Source: Arthrobacter antibioticus
Lineage (GTDB): Bacteria > Actinomycetota > Actinomycetes > Actinomycetales > Micrococcaceae
Direction: 5' to 3'
DNA: 64,000 bases
NCBI RefSeq assembly: GCF_030063205.1
Contig: NZ_JASISQ010000001.1
Span: 423,152 to 487,151 of the forward strand
Below, in pieces: positions 27,343 to 36,047 of this stretch (positions are counted from its first letter, which is position 1; each line of letters begins with the position of its first letter). The position numbers were made by a program, and so were the translations under genes. Under the pieces are notes generated by a model. The model was given only the letters and a program-made list of their open reading frames with translations. It was not told the origin of the DNA and ran no database searches.

Positions 27343-28213
27343 GCCGGTGCCTCTCCAAGAGGGTAAACACCTTCGCCACAACTTCGGTGGTGGCAGCGAC
27401 GCTGGAGATGGCAATACCGCAGGAACCAAGCAGCGTCTCCAGCTCCTGGGCGCGAAGGGCCACGGCCTTGAAATAGCTGCGTGCAAGATCAGGGTCCTTC
27501 GCCAACAGCATCAGAACGGTGTCCATGCCTGCAACATCAACGCCTACCCCAGAGACAGCCTCGGGGCCGGCCAAAGTAGCATCCTGAATCTGCAGCCATA
27601 GGATTTCATGTTGGGCACAGAGCCTGCGCAGCACCTTGGCAAGGCGCGGCTCTGCAGTGAGCTCATCGGCCACAACCACCAGCAGCATGCGTTGTTTATA
27701 GTGCGCGGCCACATATTCCAGCCGGGAGCACAATTGGCTTGGCCCGCGAGTCAGGCAGGCACCGTCCATGCCCTTCAGAAGTTGCTCCAGGTGCGCCTCC
27801 GTACCCTTGGCCGGCAGCGCAATAGAATTTTCTCCGTCACCGTGAACAAGCGCCACTGAATCACCGTGGCGGATGGCAAGCAAGCCGATGACACCCATCG
27901 CCATCACGGCGATATCCTTCTTCAACTCGCCACCGCGCGCCTGGGCAGCCATATTCCGGCCACTGTCACTGACAAAAAGTAGCTGCTGACTACGCGTGGC
28001 TATGTAGCGTTTGATCAGCGGCGAACCCGTCCGGGCTGTGGCTTTCCAATCAATGTCACGAATCTCATCCCCCGGGACATAGCCGCGCAGGTCTTCAAAG
28101 TCCTGGCTGCGCCCATGAAATATTGCTCCATATTCACCCTCCAGCATGCCCCGGGCCTTGCGGTGAGCCACAATGAACATCTTCGATTTCACCGCCGTCA
28201 GTAAGCTAGCCAC
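27332..28213 (-). CDS. DUF58-domain protein
   Basis: 293 residues from GTG 28213, 6 nt after the moxR stop. It has the diagnostic DUF58 segment GRSQDFEDLRGYVPGDEIRDIDWKATART at about 33-61, then a degenerate vWA-like half (LLFVSDSGRNMAAQ). DUF58 proteins accompany MoxR ATPases in nearly all genomes. Their role is unproven but is thought to be in assembling or maturing other proteins. Confidence 0.92.
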   Translation of the reverse strand: MASLLTAVKSKMFIVAHRKARGMLEGEYGAIFHGRSQDFEDLRGYVPGDEIRDIDWKATARTGSPLIKRYIATRSQQLLFVSDSGRNMAAQARGGELKKDIAVMAMGVIGLLAIRHGDSVALVHGDGENSIALPAKGTEAHLEQLLKGMDGACLTRGPSQLCSRLEYVAAHYKQRMLLVVVADELTAEPRLAKVLRRLCAQHEILWLQIQDATLAGPEAVSGVGVDVAGMDTVLMLLAKDPDLARSYFKAVALRAQELETLLGSCGIAISSVAATTEVVAKVFTLLERHRRGR

Positions 28214-28219
28214 CGCTGC

Positions 28220-29227
28220 CTAGGGTGTCTGCACTGAATCGACAATGGCGGAAATGATCGTTTCCACTCGTACATTTTGTGCCACGGCCTCAAATCCTAG
28301 GATGAGCCTGTGCCGCAAAACCCGCTCTGCCAAGGCCTTCACATCTTCCGGGATCACATGGTCACGGCCGTGAAGCAGGGCAAGTGCGCGCGCGGCCGAA
28401 GTGAAGGCAATGCTGCCGCGGGGGCTGGCACCAAATTCGATCAGCCCGGCCAGGGCAGGATCAATGTAGTCCCGCGCATGCCGGGTGACGTACACAAGAC
28501 CCACAATATAATTCACCAAGGATGGATCGAGGTAAACCTTTTTAGCAGTTTCCTGCAGTGCCACCACCTGCTCAAGGGTTGCCACCGGGGAAGGCGTGGC
28601 TCCCGCAAGGAACACTCCGGCGTCTATGCGCCTGATGATCTCCGCTTCCTCCGCGGGGCTTGGGTAGTCCAGGACGTCCTTGAGCATGAAACGGTCCATC
28701 TGCGCTTCGGGAAGCTGGTACGTGCCTTCCTGCTCAATCGGGTTCTGGGTGGCCATGACCATAAAGGGCGAAGGCAATGGATAAACCTGCCCACCAATAG
28801 TTGTCTGGCGTTCCGCCATGGCCTCAAGCATGGCCGACTGAGTCTTGGCACTTGAGCGGTTGATCTCATCAAGGAGCACAATGTTAGCGTGCACAGGTCC
28901 AAGCGCAGTCACAAAACTGCCATGGGCGGCGTCGTAGATCTGAGTGCCAACTATGTCACTGGGCAAAAGATCCGGGGTGCATTGGATCCGGTGAAAGAGA
29001 GCACTGATTGAATTGGCCAAGGTTTGCGCCGCAGTGGTCTTCGCCAGACCCGGCACCGACTCCAACAACACGTGGCCCCCTGTCATCAAGGAGATCAGCA
29101 ACGTTTCGCGCAAAAGTGCCTGGCCAACCACCTTTTTTTCGAAACTCTGCGAGATGCTGTGCACCACCTGCTGTGCGTGGGCCAACTCCGCAGGGTCGAT
29201 GTGGGGATTGGCACTGGTGGAGAGCAA
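28220..29227 (-). CDS. MoxR-family AAA+ ATPase
   Basis: 335 residues from TTG 29227 with GAAAGG 9 nt upstream. A variant Walker A (ESVPGLAKTT), Walker B (IVLLDEINRSS), sensor ATQNPIEQEGTYQLPEAQMDRF and the C-terminal lid (SPRGSIAFTSAARALAL) are all present. MoxR ATPases act as chaperones for metal insertion or complex assembly together with vWA proteins. This is the first gene of the five-gene locus ending at 24166. Confidence 0.93.
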   Translation of the reverse strand: MLSTSANPHIDPAELAHAQQVVHSISQSFEKKVVGQALLRETLLISLMTGGHVLLESVPGLAKTTAAQTLANSISALFHRIQCTPDLLPSDIVGTQIYDAAHGSFVTALGPVHANIVLLDEINRSSAKTQSAMLEAMAERQTTIGGQVYPLPSPFMVMATQNPIEQEGTYQLPEAQMDRFMLKDVLDYPSPAEEAEIIRRIDAGVFLAGATPSPVATLEQVVALQETAKKVYLDPSLVNYIVGLVYVTRHARDYIDPALAGLIEFGASPRGSIAFTSAARALALLHGRDHVIPEDVKALAERVLRHRLILGFEAVAQNVRVETIISAIVDSVQTP

Positions 29228-29377
29228 GATCTAAGCCTTTCGTTGGGACTGTCTTTGTTGGCGCTCTAAGGAATGTACCCCAATGATCAGCACATCGGAT
29301 CTTGCGCGCTCCGGCAATGGGGAGAACTTCCCATGAACACCTATCGGCCGGGACGGGCTGGGTCTAAAGTATGAAAC

Positions 29378-29575
29378 ATGAGTGAATTGCCAGTTGCCTA
29401 TGCAGAATATCTCAAGGGTCGCAGCAGCGACTTTATTGCAACTGTGCTTCCCGTGCTATTGCAATCAGTGGCAGAGAAGACCCATGGGGTCCATGTTGTC
29501 CTTAATTCTCATGTGATCCAGGCCCAGACGGATCCCGAGATTCCGTTTGGGGAGATTTTCGAGAGTGTTGACTAG
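29378..29575 (+). CDS. Small conserved-looking protein, 65 residues
   Basis: Starts ATG 29378 in GAAACATGAGTG and has no clear ribosome binding site; TAAAGT 9-14 nt upstream could be the -10 of a leaderless transcript. The protein has a balanced composition, with LKGRSSDFIATVLPVLLQSV (amphipathic helix), HGVHVVLNSHVIQAQ and an acidic end PFGEIFESVD. I recognise no family. It is isolated between divergent moxR and convergent ROK, and its stop codon opens a small tandem repeat. It could still be chance. Confidence 0.5.
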   Translation: MSELPVAYAEYLKGRSSDFIATVLPVLLQSVAEKTHGVHVVLNSHVIQAQTDPEIPFGEIFESVD

Positions 29576-29590
29576 GGCTTCTTAGGGCTT
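29571..29590. repeat. 10-bp tandem repeat bridging two convergent stop codons
   Basis: ACTAGGGCTT and CTTAGGGCTT are adjacent. The first holds the TAG stop of the 65-residue gene; the second holds the stop of the convergent ROK gene (29582-29584). Confidence 0.7.
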
Positions 29591-30862
29591 GGAATCCAGC
29601 AGTAGCTGAGTGGCGCTGGGGCTAAAAGCTTTTTCCATGAACAAGCAGGCCGCGCCGAAGGCTTCCGCACCTGAGTTGACTATTGTTCCCACCACTTCTA
29701 CGCAATGGACACAACTTGTGGCGCTCAGTTCAGCCAGCAACTCCGGCATCTGGGCCAGGTAGCTGCTCGCCAATGCGGGCCAGAATGGTCCGCCAAACAC
29801 AACCCGTTCCACATCAAGGAGGTTGGTCAGTACCGAGACGGCTCCTGCTAGTCTGCGTGCGGATTGGGCCATCAACTCAACTGCTGCGGGGTTACCGTTT
29901 TCGGCGGAGTAGGCAAGCGCCATTAGGTCTTCAAGAAGGGTTGCCGGCGCCAAGGGGTTCTGTGCCGGTAACACTCCTGCCTTCCGGGCCAGGGCCACCA
30001 GGGTTTCGGGCATGCAGGTGACCTTAACACAGCCTTTGCGTCCACAGTCGCAGTCGGGACCGGACGGATCGGCAATGATGTGTCCGATCTCCCCCACGTT
30101 CCCCGATGAGCCGCGAACAACCTCATCGTTCAGGACCAGCCCGGCACCGATTCCAGTACCCACGTAAACGTAGATGAAATCCTTTGCACTGCTGGCAGAT
30201 CCGGCCCATAGTTCCGCAACGGCCGCAGCCGTAACATCCTTTTCCACCACAACCGCCAGCCCCGTGGCCTGATGGAGGATCTCACGTAGAGGTACCCGTG
30301 TCCAGCCTGTCATGTGGGGTGGGTCAACCACTGTTCCGCTGGCCGCATCAACGGGGCCAGGAGTGGCCACGCCAAGACCTGCGATCCGTTGTTCATCGAT
30401 ACCGGAATCCTTAATGATCCGGGTGACCCTGGCCCCCATGCCAGCCACTACCTCTGCGGGATCATTGGTCAAATCGGTGGGTTCATCCGCTGAGAAAAGC
30501 ACAGTGCCTACGGCGTCAAGAAGCGCATAGCTTGTTTGTGCCGGGTCAATATGGATGCCAATGGCGTACATGCCGCGAGGGTTCAACCGCAAGATCGTTC
30601 GTGGTTTCCCCGGGCCGGAGGTCTCTTTGCCTGCTTCCATGATGAGCTCGGAGTTAAGCAGCCGACGGCAGATGTTGGAGACTGTTTGCGCCGCTAAACC
30701 TGTTGAGGCAGCCAGTTCCACCCGGCTCAGGCCTTCCTCGGACCTGCGGATGGAGTCCAAAATGACGGCTTGGTTAAAATCCCCCATCCTGGGAAGATTT
30801 GTACCGCGACGGCGGTGCGGCAAACCAATCTCGGGAACACCCAAAGTAAGACTCCTTGACAT
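29582..30862 (-). CDS. ROK-family transcriptional regulator / sugar-kinase-like repressor
   Basis: 426 residues from ATG 30862. An N-terminal winged HTH (FNQAVILDSIRRSEEGLSRVELAASTGLAAQTVSNI) precedes the ROK fold: ATP-site remnant, GVATPGPVDAASG, VEKDVTAAAVAELW, YVYVGTGIGAGLV and the zinc motif CDCGRKGCVKVTCMPE. NagC/Mlc/XylR-type regulators sense sugars or sugar phosphates. The target genes are not evident; no sugar operon is adjacent. Confidence 0.9.
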   Translation of the reverse strand: MSRSLTLGVPEIGLPHRRRGTNLPRMGDFNQAVILDSIRRSEEGLSRVELAASTGLAAQTVSNICRRLLNSELIMEAGKETSGPGKPRTILRLNPRGMYAIGIHIDPAQTSYALLDAVGTVLFSADEPTDLTNDPAEVVAGMGARVTRIIKDSGIDEQRIAGLGVATPGPVDAASGTVVDPPHMTGWTRVPLREILHQATGLAVVVEKDVTAAAVAELWAGSASSAKDFIYVYVGTGIGAGLVLNDEVVRGSSGNVGEIGHIIADPSGPDCDCGRKGCVKVTCMPETLVALARKAGVLPAQNPLAPATLLEDLMALAYSAENGNPAAVELMAQSARRLAGAVSVLTNLLDVERVVFGGPFWPALASSYLAQMPELLAELSATSCVHCVEVVGTIVNSGAEAFGAACLFMEKAFSPSATQLLLDSKP

Positions 30863-30967
30863 TCTATTGACCGTTGTTGAAGCTGACTCCCCCAGTCTTC
30901 AGTTGTCAGGTTACCCCCGCCTTGGACTCATGCGCGGATACGCCACGGATGCCGGCCCAGTGCGTGC

Positions 30968-32119
30968 CTATGCCTTGACTGAAACTGTGACCGTGAACTT
31001 GTGGTTGCGCCCTTCTTCCCGGGTGGGACCCACTGTTTTGCTGAGAACCTGTTTGTACTCCAAATGACGGTTGTAAACACACCACAGCTCTCCGCCGGGG
31101 GCCAAGACCCTGGCGGCGGCAGCAAAGAGTTTCAGGGCGATTCCGGCATGGACGGTGGCGCCAACATGAAAGGGAGGATTAAGCACAATCAGCTCCGCTG
31201 ACGCCGTGGCGAAGCTTTCTAATGCGTCGTCGCGGATCACATCTATCTGATCCGCCACCTCGTTGGCCAATGCTGTCGCAGCTGTGGATGCCACTGCGGC
31301 CCAGGATTGGTCGGTGGCAACTACACGTAGGTGTGGTCTTTTCAGGGCTAGGGATGCGGCGATGGTTCCGTTGCCTGAGCCCAAATCAATGGCGGTGGTT
31401 GCTTCCGTGCTCATCTTCGGGATGAAGTCCAGGAGGAAACGGGTACCAGCATCAACTTTTGTACCCCCAAAGGTGGCCCCATGTGCGCAAAGCCATAGGT
31501 TGAGGTCCAGGTGATGCTCTTTGCGCGGGAAGTTCGACCCCGGGACCTCGGCAAGTGGGCCGCTAACTTTCAGCGGTCGGGACTTATGCCAGGCTCGGCC
31601 CGGCACAACCTGCGAAAACTGTGTCCCAAGAACGGAGTTCATGGCCAGTGTCATGTGCTTAATGCGACCGCCAGCAAAGATCTGCACGCTCGCCGCTGCG
31701 TGGGCCCTGATCAACTCGGCGACTTCAACAACTTCTTCCAGGCTGCGTGGGAGCTGCCATAGAACCACTTCAGCTCCGGAAAAGAGGCTGGCATCTAGCG
31801 GCATTGAGTCGTAGACATCCGCTAATCCGGCTCGTGCGGCATTCGCGTTGAGAGCGTATTGGCCCGAGAGGGAGTCCTGGTGCACTCGGACACCTGTGAG
31901 GTTGTGCAGGCTGGCGGCACCGAGTGTCAGGGCACCGTACCTGTCTCCTACAATACTGACTTTTCCAGGGCCCATCCGGGCCAATCCAGTGGCGCTTTCC
32001 CGCAGGATCAACTCATCGCTGGCATCGAATGCAAAGAGGTTCTCAGCTTCAACGTCAGGAAACCTTCGCAACTGAGAAAAATCAAATTCTATGCCTTCAA
32101 AAATGCTGTATTCCTCCAC
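30968..32119 (-). CDS. RlmG/RsmC-like rRNA guanine-N2 methyltransferase
   Basis: 383 residues from GTG 32119. The layout is a degenerate N-terminal methyltransferase domain (about 1-190) plus a C-terminal catalytic domain: AIDLGSGNGTIAASLALKRP binds S-adenosylmethionine and LIVLNPPFHVG is the catalytic NPPF motif of N2-guanine and N6-adenine methyltransferases. This two-domain architecture is that of RlmG (23S G1835) and RsmC (16S G1207). Which position is modified cannot be told. Divergent from glpF. Confidence 0.86.
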   Translation of the reverse strand: MEEYSIFEGIEFDFSQLRRFPDVEAENLFAFDASDELILRESATGLARMGPGKVSIVGDRYGALTLGAASLHNLTGVRVHQDSLSGQYALNANAARAGLADVYDSMPLDASLFSGAEVVLWQLPRSLEEVVEVAELIRAHAAASVQIFAGGRIKHMTLAMNSVLGTQFSQVVPGRAWHKSRPLKVSGPLAEVPGSNFPRKEHHLDLNLWLCAHGATFGGTKVDAGTRFLLDFIPKMSTEATTAIDLGSGNGTIAASLALKRPHLRVVATDQSWAAVASTAATALANEVADQIDVIRDDALESFATASAELIVLNPPFHVGATVHAGIALKLFAAAARVLAPGGELWCVYNRHLEYKQVLSKTVGPTREEGRNHKFTVTVSVKA

Positions 32120-32262
32120 CGTTCCACTCTACAGGGAGGAAATAACCTACCAGAAATACAGCCACTGGCAGAGGTGCTGCAGATCACATGCGTCGTATAA
32201 TAGGGGCAGTCACCTCAGTCAAAGATACGTCGCCGTCGTCGACGACTCGAAGGATGATCATC

Positions 32263-33234
32263 ATGAGTGAAATTACTCCGCTGCGCAGAAGAGTACGTGA
32301 AGGCAGCGGACTGAAAAACGTTGGTGGGGTGTGGGGGGAGTTTCTGGCTGAGTTTCTCGGCACTTTTGTCCTGATTTGTTTTGGCGACGGTGTGGTTGCC
32401 ATGGCAGTCGCGGCGCTGCCCGGTAGCGGCCGCGCCGCCACCGACACCACCATCTTCATGGCCTCTGGGGACTGGTTACTGATCACGTGGGGCTGGGCGT
32501 TAGCGGTTGCCTTGGGTGTGTATGTTGCCGGGGGCGTCAGCGGGGCACACCTCAACCCTGCGGTGACATTGGCGTTTGCGGTACGCCGAAAATTCCCTTG
32601 GAATAAGGTCATCCCCTACGTTGTGGCCCAGGTTGTGGGAGCATTCGCTGCAGCCGCCCTTCTTTATGTTCTTTATTTCAACGCCATCGATGCTTTTAAT
32701 GCGGCTTCCAAAACCCAGCGCGATGAAGCTGGCGGACTGGCAACATTTTCGATCTTTGCCACGTTCCCCGCTCCGTATTTCAAAGGAAACCTGACAGTAC
32801 CGCTGATTGATCAGATTGTTGGCACAGCGTTTCTGGTGATGTTGATAGTAGCGATCATCGACATGCGCAACATGGCTGTCAAAGCCAATCTGGGTCCGCT
32901 GCTGATCGGCTTCGCGGTAGCAGCCATCGGCATGTCCTTTGGGGCGAACGCAGGCTATGCCATCAATCCCGCCCGTGACTTCGGCCCCCGCGTTCTGGCC
33001 TGGCTGGCTGGTTGGGGCGATGTGGCCATGCCAGGAACTATCACAGGAGTCCCCGGAGCTTTCAGCTGGTATTTTTGGGTGCCAATTGTTGGTCCGCTCG
33101 TTGGTGGCGTCATAGGTGTTTTGCTCTATGACTGGTTCATTGGCGACATCTTGCATGCGCGCCGGATTCTAGCGGAGCAAGAGCCCCCTGAACCGCAGAC
33201 GGAACCCGGACCAGCGGAGGAAGAAGACTACTAA
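32263..33234 (+). CDS. MIP-family channel (glycerol facilitator-like)
   Basis: 323 residues. ATG 32263 was chosen because AAGGA lies 8 nt upstream; another ATG is 9 nt earlier. Both half-pore motifs are intact: SGAHLNPAVTLAF and NAGYAINPARDFGPR, where the Asp after NPAR is typical of aquaglyceroporins. Six membrane helices are visible, and the tail is acidic (EPPEPQTEPGPAEEED). It likely conducts glycerol or small polyols. No glycerol kinase is adjacent. It ends with a 4-nt overlap with the convergent ychJ stop. Confidence 0.92.
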   Translation: MSEITPLRRRVREGSGLKNVGGVWGEFLAEFLGTFVLICFGDGVVAMAVAALPGSGRAATDTTIFMASGDWLLITWGWALAVALGVYVAGGVSGAHLNPAVTLAFAVRRKFPWNKVIPYVVAQVVGAFAAAALLYVLYFNAIDAFNAASKTQRDEAGGLATFSIFATFPAPYFKGNLTVPLIDQIVGTAFLVMLIVAIIDMRNMAVKANLGPLLIGFAVAAIGMSFGANAGYAINPARDFGPRVLAWLAGWGDVAMPGTITGVPGAFSWYFWVPIVGPLVGGVIGVLLYDWFIGDILHARRILAEQEPPEPQTEPGPAEEEDY

Positions 33235-33629
33235 CACTCCAACGCTTTCACATAGAGCCACTGCTTACCCACTCGAGAAAAGGCACTGGTTTCCGTCAGG
33301 GAGTCCTTGAGTTTTCGGTTTGCCGCAGAGCGGTAGTGTGCCCGGAAACTCACAACACCTTCTTGATCAAAGTACCCCCCTTTGCTGGTGCTAAGGATTT
33401 CCAGCAAGTACCACTGCTGGTCGGGATCAAGGTCAAGTGTCCCTGGTGCGGTGTCCGGGTGCCAGGTGTGGCGAAGGTAGCTGGCGTCACCTATAGCGAA
33501 GGCCGTGAAACGAGAGCGCATGAGCGCCTCAGCGGTGGGCGGGTAGATGGGAAACGCTAACACCGCCGTCACAATGAATTTGGCACAGCAGTTCTCATAC
33601 GACTCGCCACTTCTGCATGGACAACTCAT
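33231..33629 (-). CDS. YchJ-family protein (UPF0225, SEC-C-like zinc motif)
   Basis: 132 residues from ATG 33629, which overlaps the upstream regulator's stop as ATGA. The N-terminal metal-binding motif is CPCRSGESYENCCAKF; the rest is a NTF2-like fold with PPTAEALMRSRFTAFAIGDASYL and VSFRAHYR. Function is unknown in this widely conserved family. The longer frame to 33767 was rejected because it would bury the cysteine motif. Confidence 0.9.
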   Translation of the reverse strand: MSCPCRSGESYENCCAKFIVTAVLAFPIYPPTAEALMRSRFTAFAIGDASYLRHTWHPDTAPGTLDLDPDQQWYLLEILSTSKGGYFDQEGVVSFRAHYRSAANRKLKDSLTETSAFSRVGKQWLYVKALEC

Positions 33630-34354
33630 TGCATCGGATGAGTTTGGGCGTGGAAGAATTCGATGTGATCCTTGATCGCTTGGGCTGCCTGAGCGCCGTC
33701 GTTCGCCAATACAGCAGCCATGATTCCGTGGTGCTGTTCGCGCAAGGAGGGAACTATCCGGGCCCACATGGCATCGCTGTCAATGGAGCCGCTGACGTAA
33801 GATTGCACCGCCGAGCGTAGTGATTCCATCATGGCCGTGATGACAGTGTTTCCGGCCAAGGAACTCAGAAGTACGTGGAAGGCCGCATCGAGAATATGAA
33901 ATTCTTCCCGACCCAGCTCCGGCTCATTCATGGCTGTGAGCAGTTCGGCCAATCTTTTTTCCTGTTCCTCATTGCGGTCCCGCCCTGCTGCTTCAAGGGC
34001 GGCCCAACTTTCCATCATAATGCGGGTCTGGACTATGTCAGCGACCGGGAAATGGTTAGTCGCCATATGCAGGCGCAAGGCGGCCCCGAGACCGGCACTC
34101 GGATTGGCTATCACCACCGCCCCTGAGTTAGGCCCGGAACCCACCCCGGTGCGCACCAAACCCATGGCGTCAAGAACCCGGATGGCGTCCCGTACGGAGG
34201 CCCGGGAAATGCCATGGGCCAACGCCAGCGCGCGCTCACCGGGCAGTTGGTCGCCCACCTTGATCCTCCCATCCCTCAGATCGGCCTCAATACTGTTCAG
34301 AACGGCGTCGTAACTGCGGGGGGCGGGAGTGGGTGCGGGATTTAGCGTGGACAC
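33626..34354 (-). CDS. GntR-family regulator, FadR subclass
   Basis: 242 residues from GTG 34354; the open frame continues into a tRNA gene, so earlier starts were rejected. The winged HTH reads GDQLPGERALALAHGISRASVRDAIRVLDAMGLV (about 34-67), then a helical FCD effector domain with metal-type histidines (FHILDAAFHVLL and QHHGIM). FadR-subclass members respond to small carboxylates. Target genes are unknown; ychJ follows as a coupled gene. Confidence 0.88.
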   Translation of the reverse strand: MSTLNPAPTPAPRSYDAVLNSIEADLRDGRIKVGDQLPGERALALAHGISRASVRDAIRVLDAMGLVRTGVGSGPNSGAVVIANPSAGLGAALRLHMATNHFPVADIVQTRIMMESWAALEAAGRDRNEEQEKRLAELLTAMNEPELGREEFHILDAAFHVLLSSLAGNTVITAMMESLRSAVQSYVSGSIDSDAMWARIVPSLREQHHGIMAAVLANDGAQAAQAIKDHIEFFHAQTHPMQ

Positions 34355-34492
34355 GCCATCATTGTCCCATTCTTTGCGTGTGCTTTTCTCCTGCAGTACC
34401 AGAAGTGCCAGAAGCGGTAATGGTGTGGCGCTGTTGCTGGCGGAGGGCAAAAAATCCGGCCACCCACAAGGGATGACCGGACCGTATTTTTG

Positions 34493-34565
34493 TGGAGCTG
34501 AGGGGACTCGAACCCCTGACCCCCTGCATGCCATGCAGGTGCGCTACCAGCTGCGCCACAGCCCC
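34493..34565 (-). tRNA. tRNA-Ala (anticodon GGC), copy 1
   Basis: 73 nt. On the minus strand the acceptor GGGGCTG pairs with CAGCTCC; the D-arm GCGC-AGCTGGTA-GCGC, the anticodon stem CCTGC/GCAGG with loop ATGGCAT (GGC), and the T-arm AGGGG-TTCGAGT-CCCCT are complete. CCA is not encoded. An identical second copy lies 64 bp to the right. Confidence 0.97.
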
Positions 34566-34629
34566 AAAACAATAAAAACTATTTAGTTATAAACCACTGC
34601 ACAGGAACTATCTCCAACAGTGTGTTTGG

Positions 34630-34702
34630 TGGAGCTGAGGGGACTCGAACCCCTGACCCCCTGCATGCCATGCAGGTGCGCTACCAGCTGCGCCACAGCC
34701 CC
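34630..34702 (-). tRNA. tRNA-Ala (anticodon GGC), copy 2
   Basis: Identical to copy 1 over 73 nt, including the GGC anticodon loop ATGGCAT. It is upstream of copy 1 on the minus strand, so the pair is probably transcribed as a dimeric precursor. CCA is not encoded. Confidence 0.97.
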
Positions 34703-34814
34703 AAACACTTTACAATCTTGCCCTAAAAGCTTTGACTCATCGGTCTAGGCTGAAGCAACTTATCTATCTTAGAACACCTGCTGGCCTGCTGCCAAATCGG
34801 CGCTCAACACCAGA

Positions 34815-35564
34815 TTAGTCCTCAATGGGCTCGGCTAAATCTTCGGGTCTTTCATACGGTTCCGGGAGCGTACCAACATTATGTTCAAGCAAGCGCCACT
34901 GTGCTTCATTCGATCCTGAGTCCGCCAATGCTGACGCTTCAACAACCGACCAGTGGCAGTTCGAGAGTCCGGAGAGTGTCCGCCAAAGGTGTTCAGGCAA
35001 GCCCAGCAGTTTAGCCAGCGCAACTCGGGTAGCACCACCGTGGGTTGTGACAACGAGGGTGCCGCCATCGGCCAGTAGTTGAACCTCTTCCAAGATGGCA
35101 TCGACCATTCGTTGAGCTACTTCGACCCGGGTTTCCCCACCCCCGGCGCGTATACCGGGTTCGTCCTGCTGCCATCGGTGGATCTGGTCAGGGAAATCCG
35201 TGGTGATCTCATCAAAGGTTTTCCCTTCCCACTCTCCACCGAAGGTTTCGCGTAGACGGGGGTCTACACCCACCTCGTTTCCTGTGAGTGCCGCCAGCGC
35301 TTGTGCTGTGGAGAACGCGCGCGCCAGATCCGAGGAAACTATCCTTACAGGCAGTGCCATCTCGCCTGGGGAGCCAAGCTTCCCAGCCAACAATGCGGCG
35401 GCACGGTTGGCTTGGGAAGTTCCCACCTCATCAAGAGGGATGTCGCTTTGACCTTGAAAACGGCGTGCAGCATTCCAAGAGGTGCGTCCATGGCGCCAAA
35501 AAATGACCCGCCGGCGTGGACCGACGGGCTGCAAAACAGAGCCTTCGGGTGAAGTAAAAGCCAT
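34815..35564 (-). CDS. Histidine phosphatase family protein (phosphoglycerate mutase-like)
   Basis: 249 residues. The catalytic RHG is in VIFWRHGRTSWN (about 20-31), followed by SSDLARAFSTAQAL, the acid residue region RETFGGEWEGKTFDEI, and the second His in VVTTHGGATRVAL. It removes phosphate from an unknown metabolite. It lies 37 bp after rsfS; this rsfS-phosphatase pairing is common in actinobacteria. In mycobacteria the homologous neighbour is often annotated as a glucosyl-3-phosphoglycerate phosphatase, which I cannot confirm here. Confidence 0.87.
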   Translation of the reverse strand: MAFTSPEGSVLQPVGPRRRVIFWRHGRTSWNAARRFQGQSDIPLDEVGTSQANRAAALLAGKLGSPGEMALPVRIVSSDLARAFSTAQALAALTGNEVGVDPRLRETFGGEWEGKTFDEITTDFPDQIHRWQQDEPGIRAGGGETRVEVAQRMVDAILEEVQLLADGGTLVVTTHGGATRVALAKLLGLPEHLWRTLSGLSNCHWSVVEASALADSGSNEAQWRLLEHNVGTLPEPYERPEDLAEPIED

Positions 35565-35601
35565 CAAATGACAATATCCATTCCTGAGCCCTTGGCAGGG
35601 G

Positions 35602-36021
35602 TTAGTTTTCGATTACCGGTTCTTCAGCGTCTGCCTGAGCGTGCTTGGCGGATGGATCCGACTCAGCAAGCTGTAAGTCAATGACGGGGCAGTCCCCGTA
35701 AAGACGTTCCAGAGCGTAGAAAACACGATCTTCTTCATGCTGGACATGCACCACGATGTCCGCATAGTCAAGCAGCACCCACCGGCCACCTGAACGGCCT
35801 TCACGGCGCACAGGGCGCAAGTTAAACTTGTGCAGTTCATCTTCAATGCCATCAACAATGGCATTGACTTGGCGTTCGGTAGCCGCCGAGGCAATGAAGA
35901 AAATATCCGTGATTGCCAAGCGCTCACTGACGTCGATGGCTGTCACATTGAGGGCCAATTTATCCGAAGCCGCACGCGCCGCTGCGCGTACTAGTTCGAT
36001 TGACTGTTCTGTTGCGGTCAC
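35602..36021 (-). CDS. rsfS: Ribosome silencing factor RsfS (Iojap family)
   Basis: 139 residues from GTG 36021, with AAAGGAAAC upstream; earlier codons are not supported. The DUF143 core is plain: DIFFIASAATERQVNAIVDGIEDEL and GRSGGRWVLLDYADIVVHVQHEEDRVFYALERLYGD. RsfS binds ribosomal protein L14 and blocks joining of subunits when nutrients are low. It sits in the nadD series, its classic location. Confidence 0.96.
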   Translation of the reverse strand: MTATEQSIELVRAAARAASDKLALNVTAIDVSERLAITDIFFIASAATERQVNAIVDGIEDELHKFNLRPVRREGRSGGRWVLLDYADIVVHVQHEEDRVFYALERLYGDCPVIDLQLAESDPSAKHAQADAEEPVIEN

Positions 36022-36047
36022 TACTGTTTCCTTTGATTGGTGAAAAT

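Noticed and set aside
33630-33767. Longer N-terminus for the YchJ protein
   Set aside because: It would bury the N-terminal cysteine motif and overlap the regulator gene; ATG 33629 fits the ATGA overlap.
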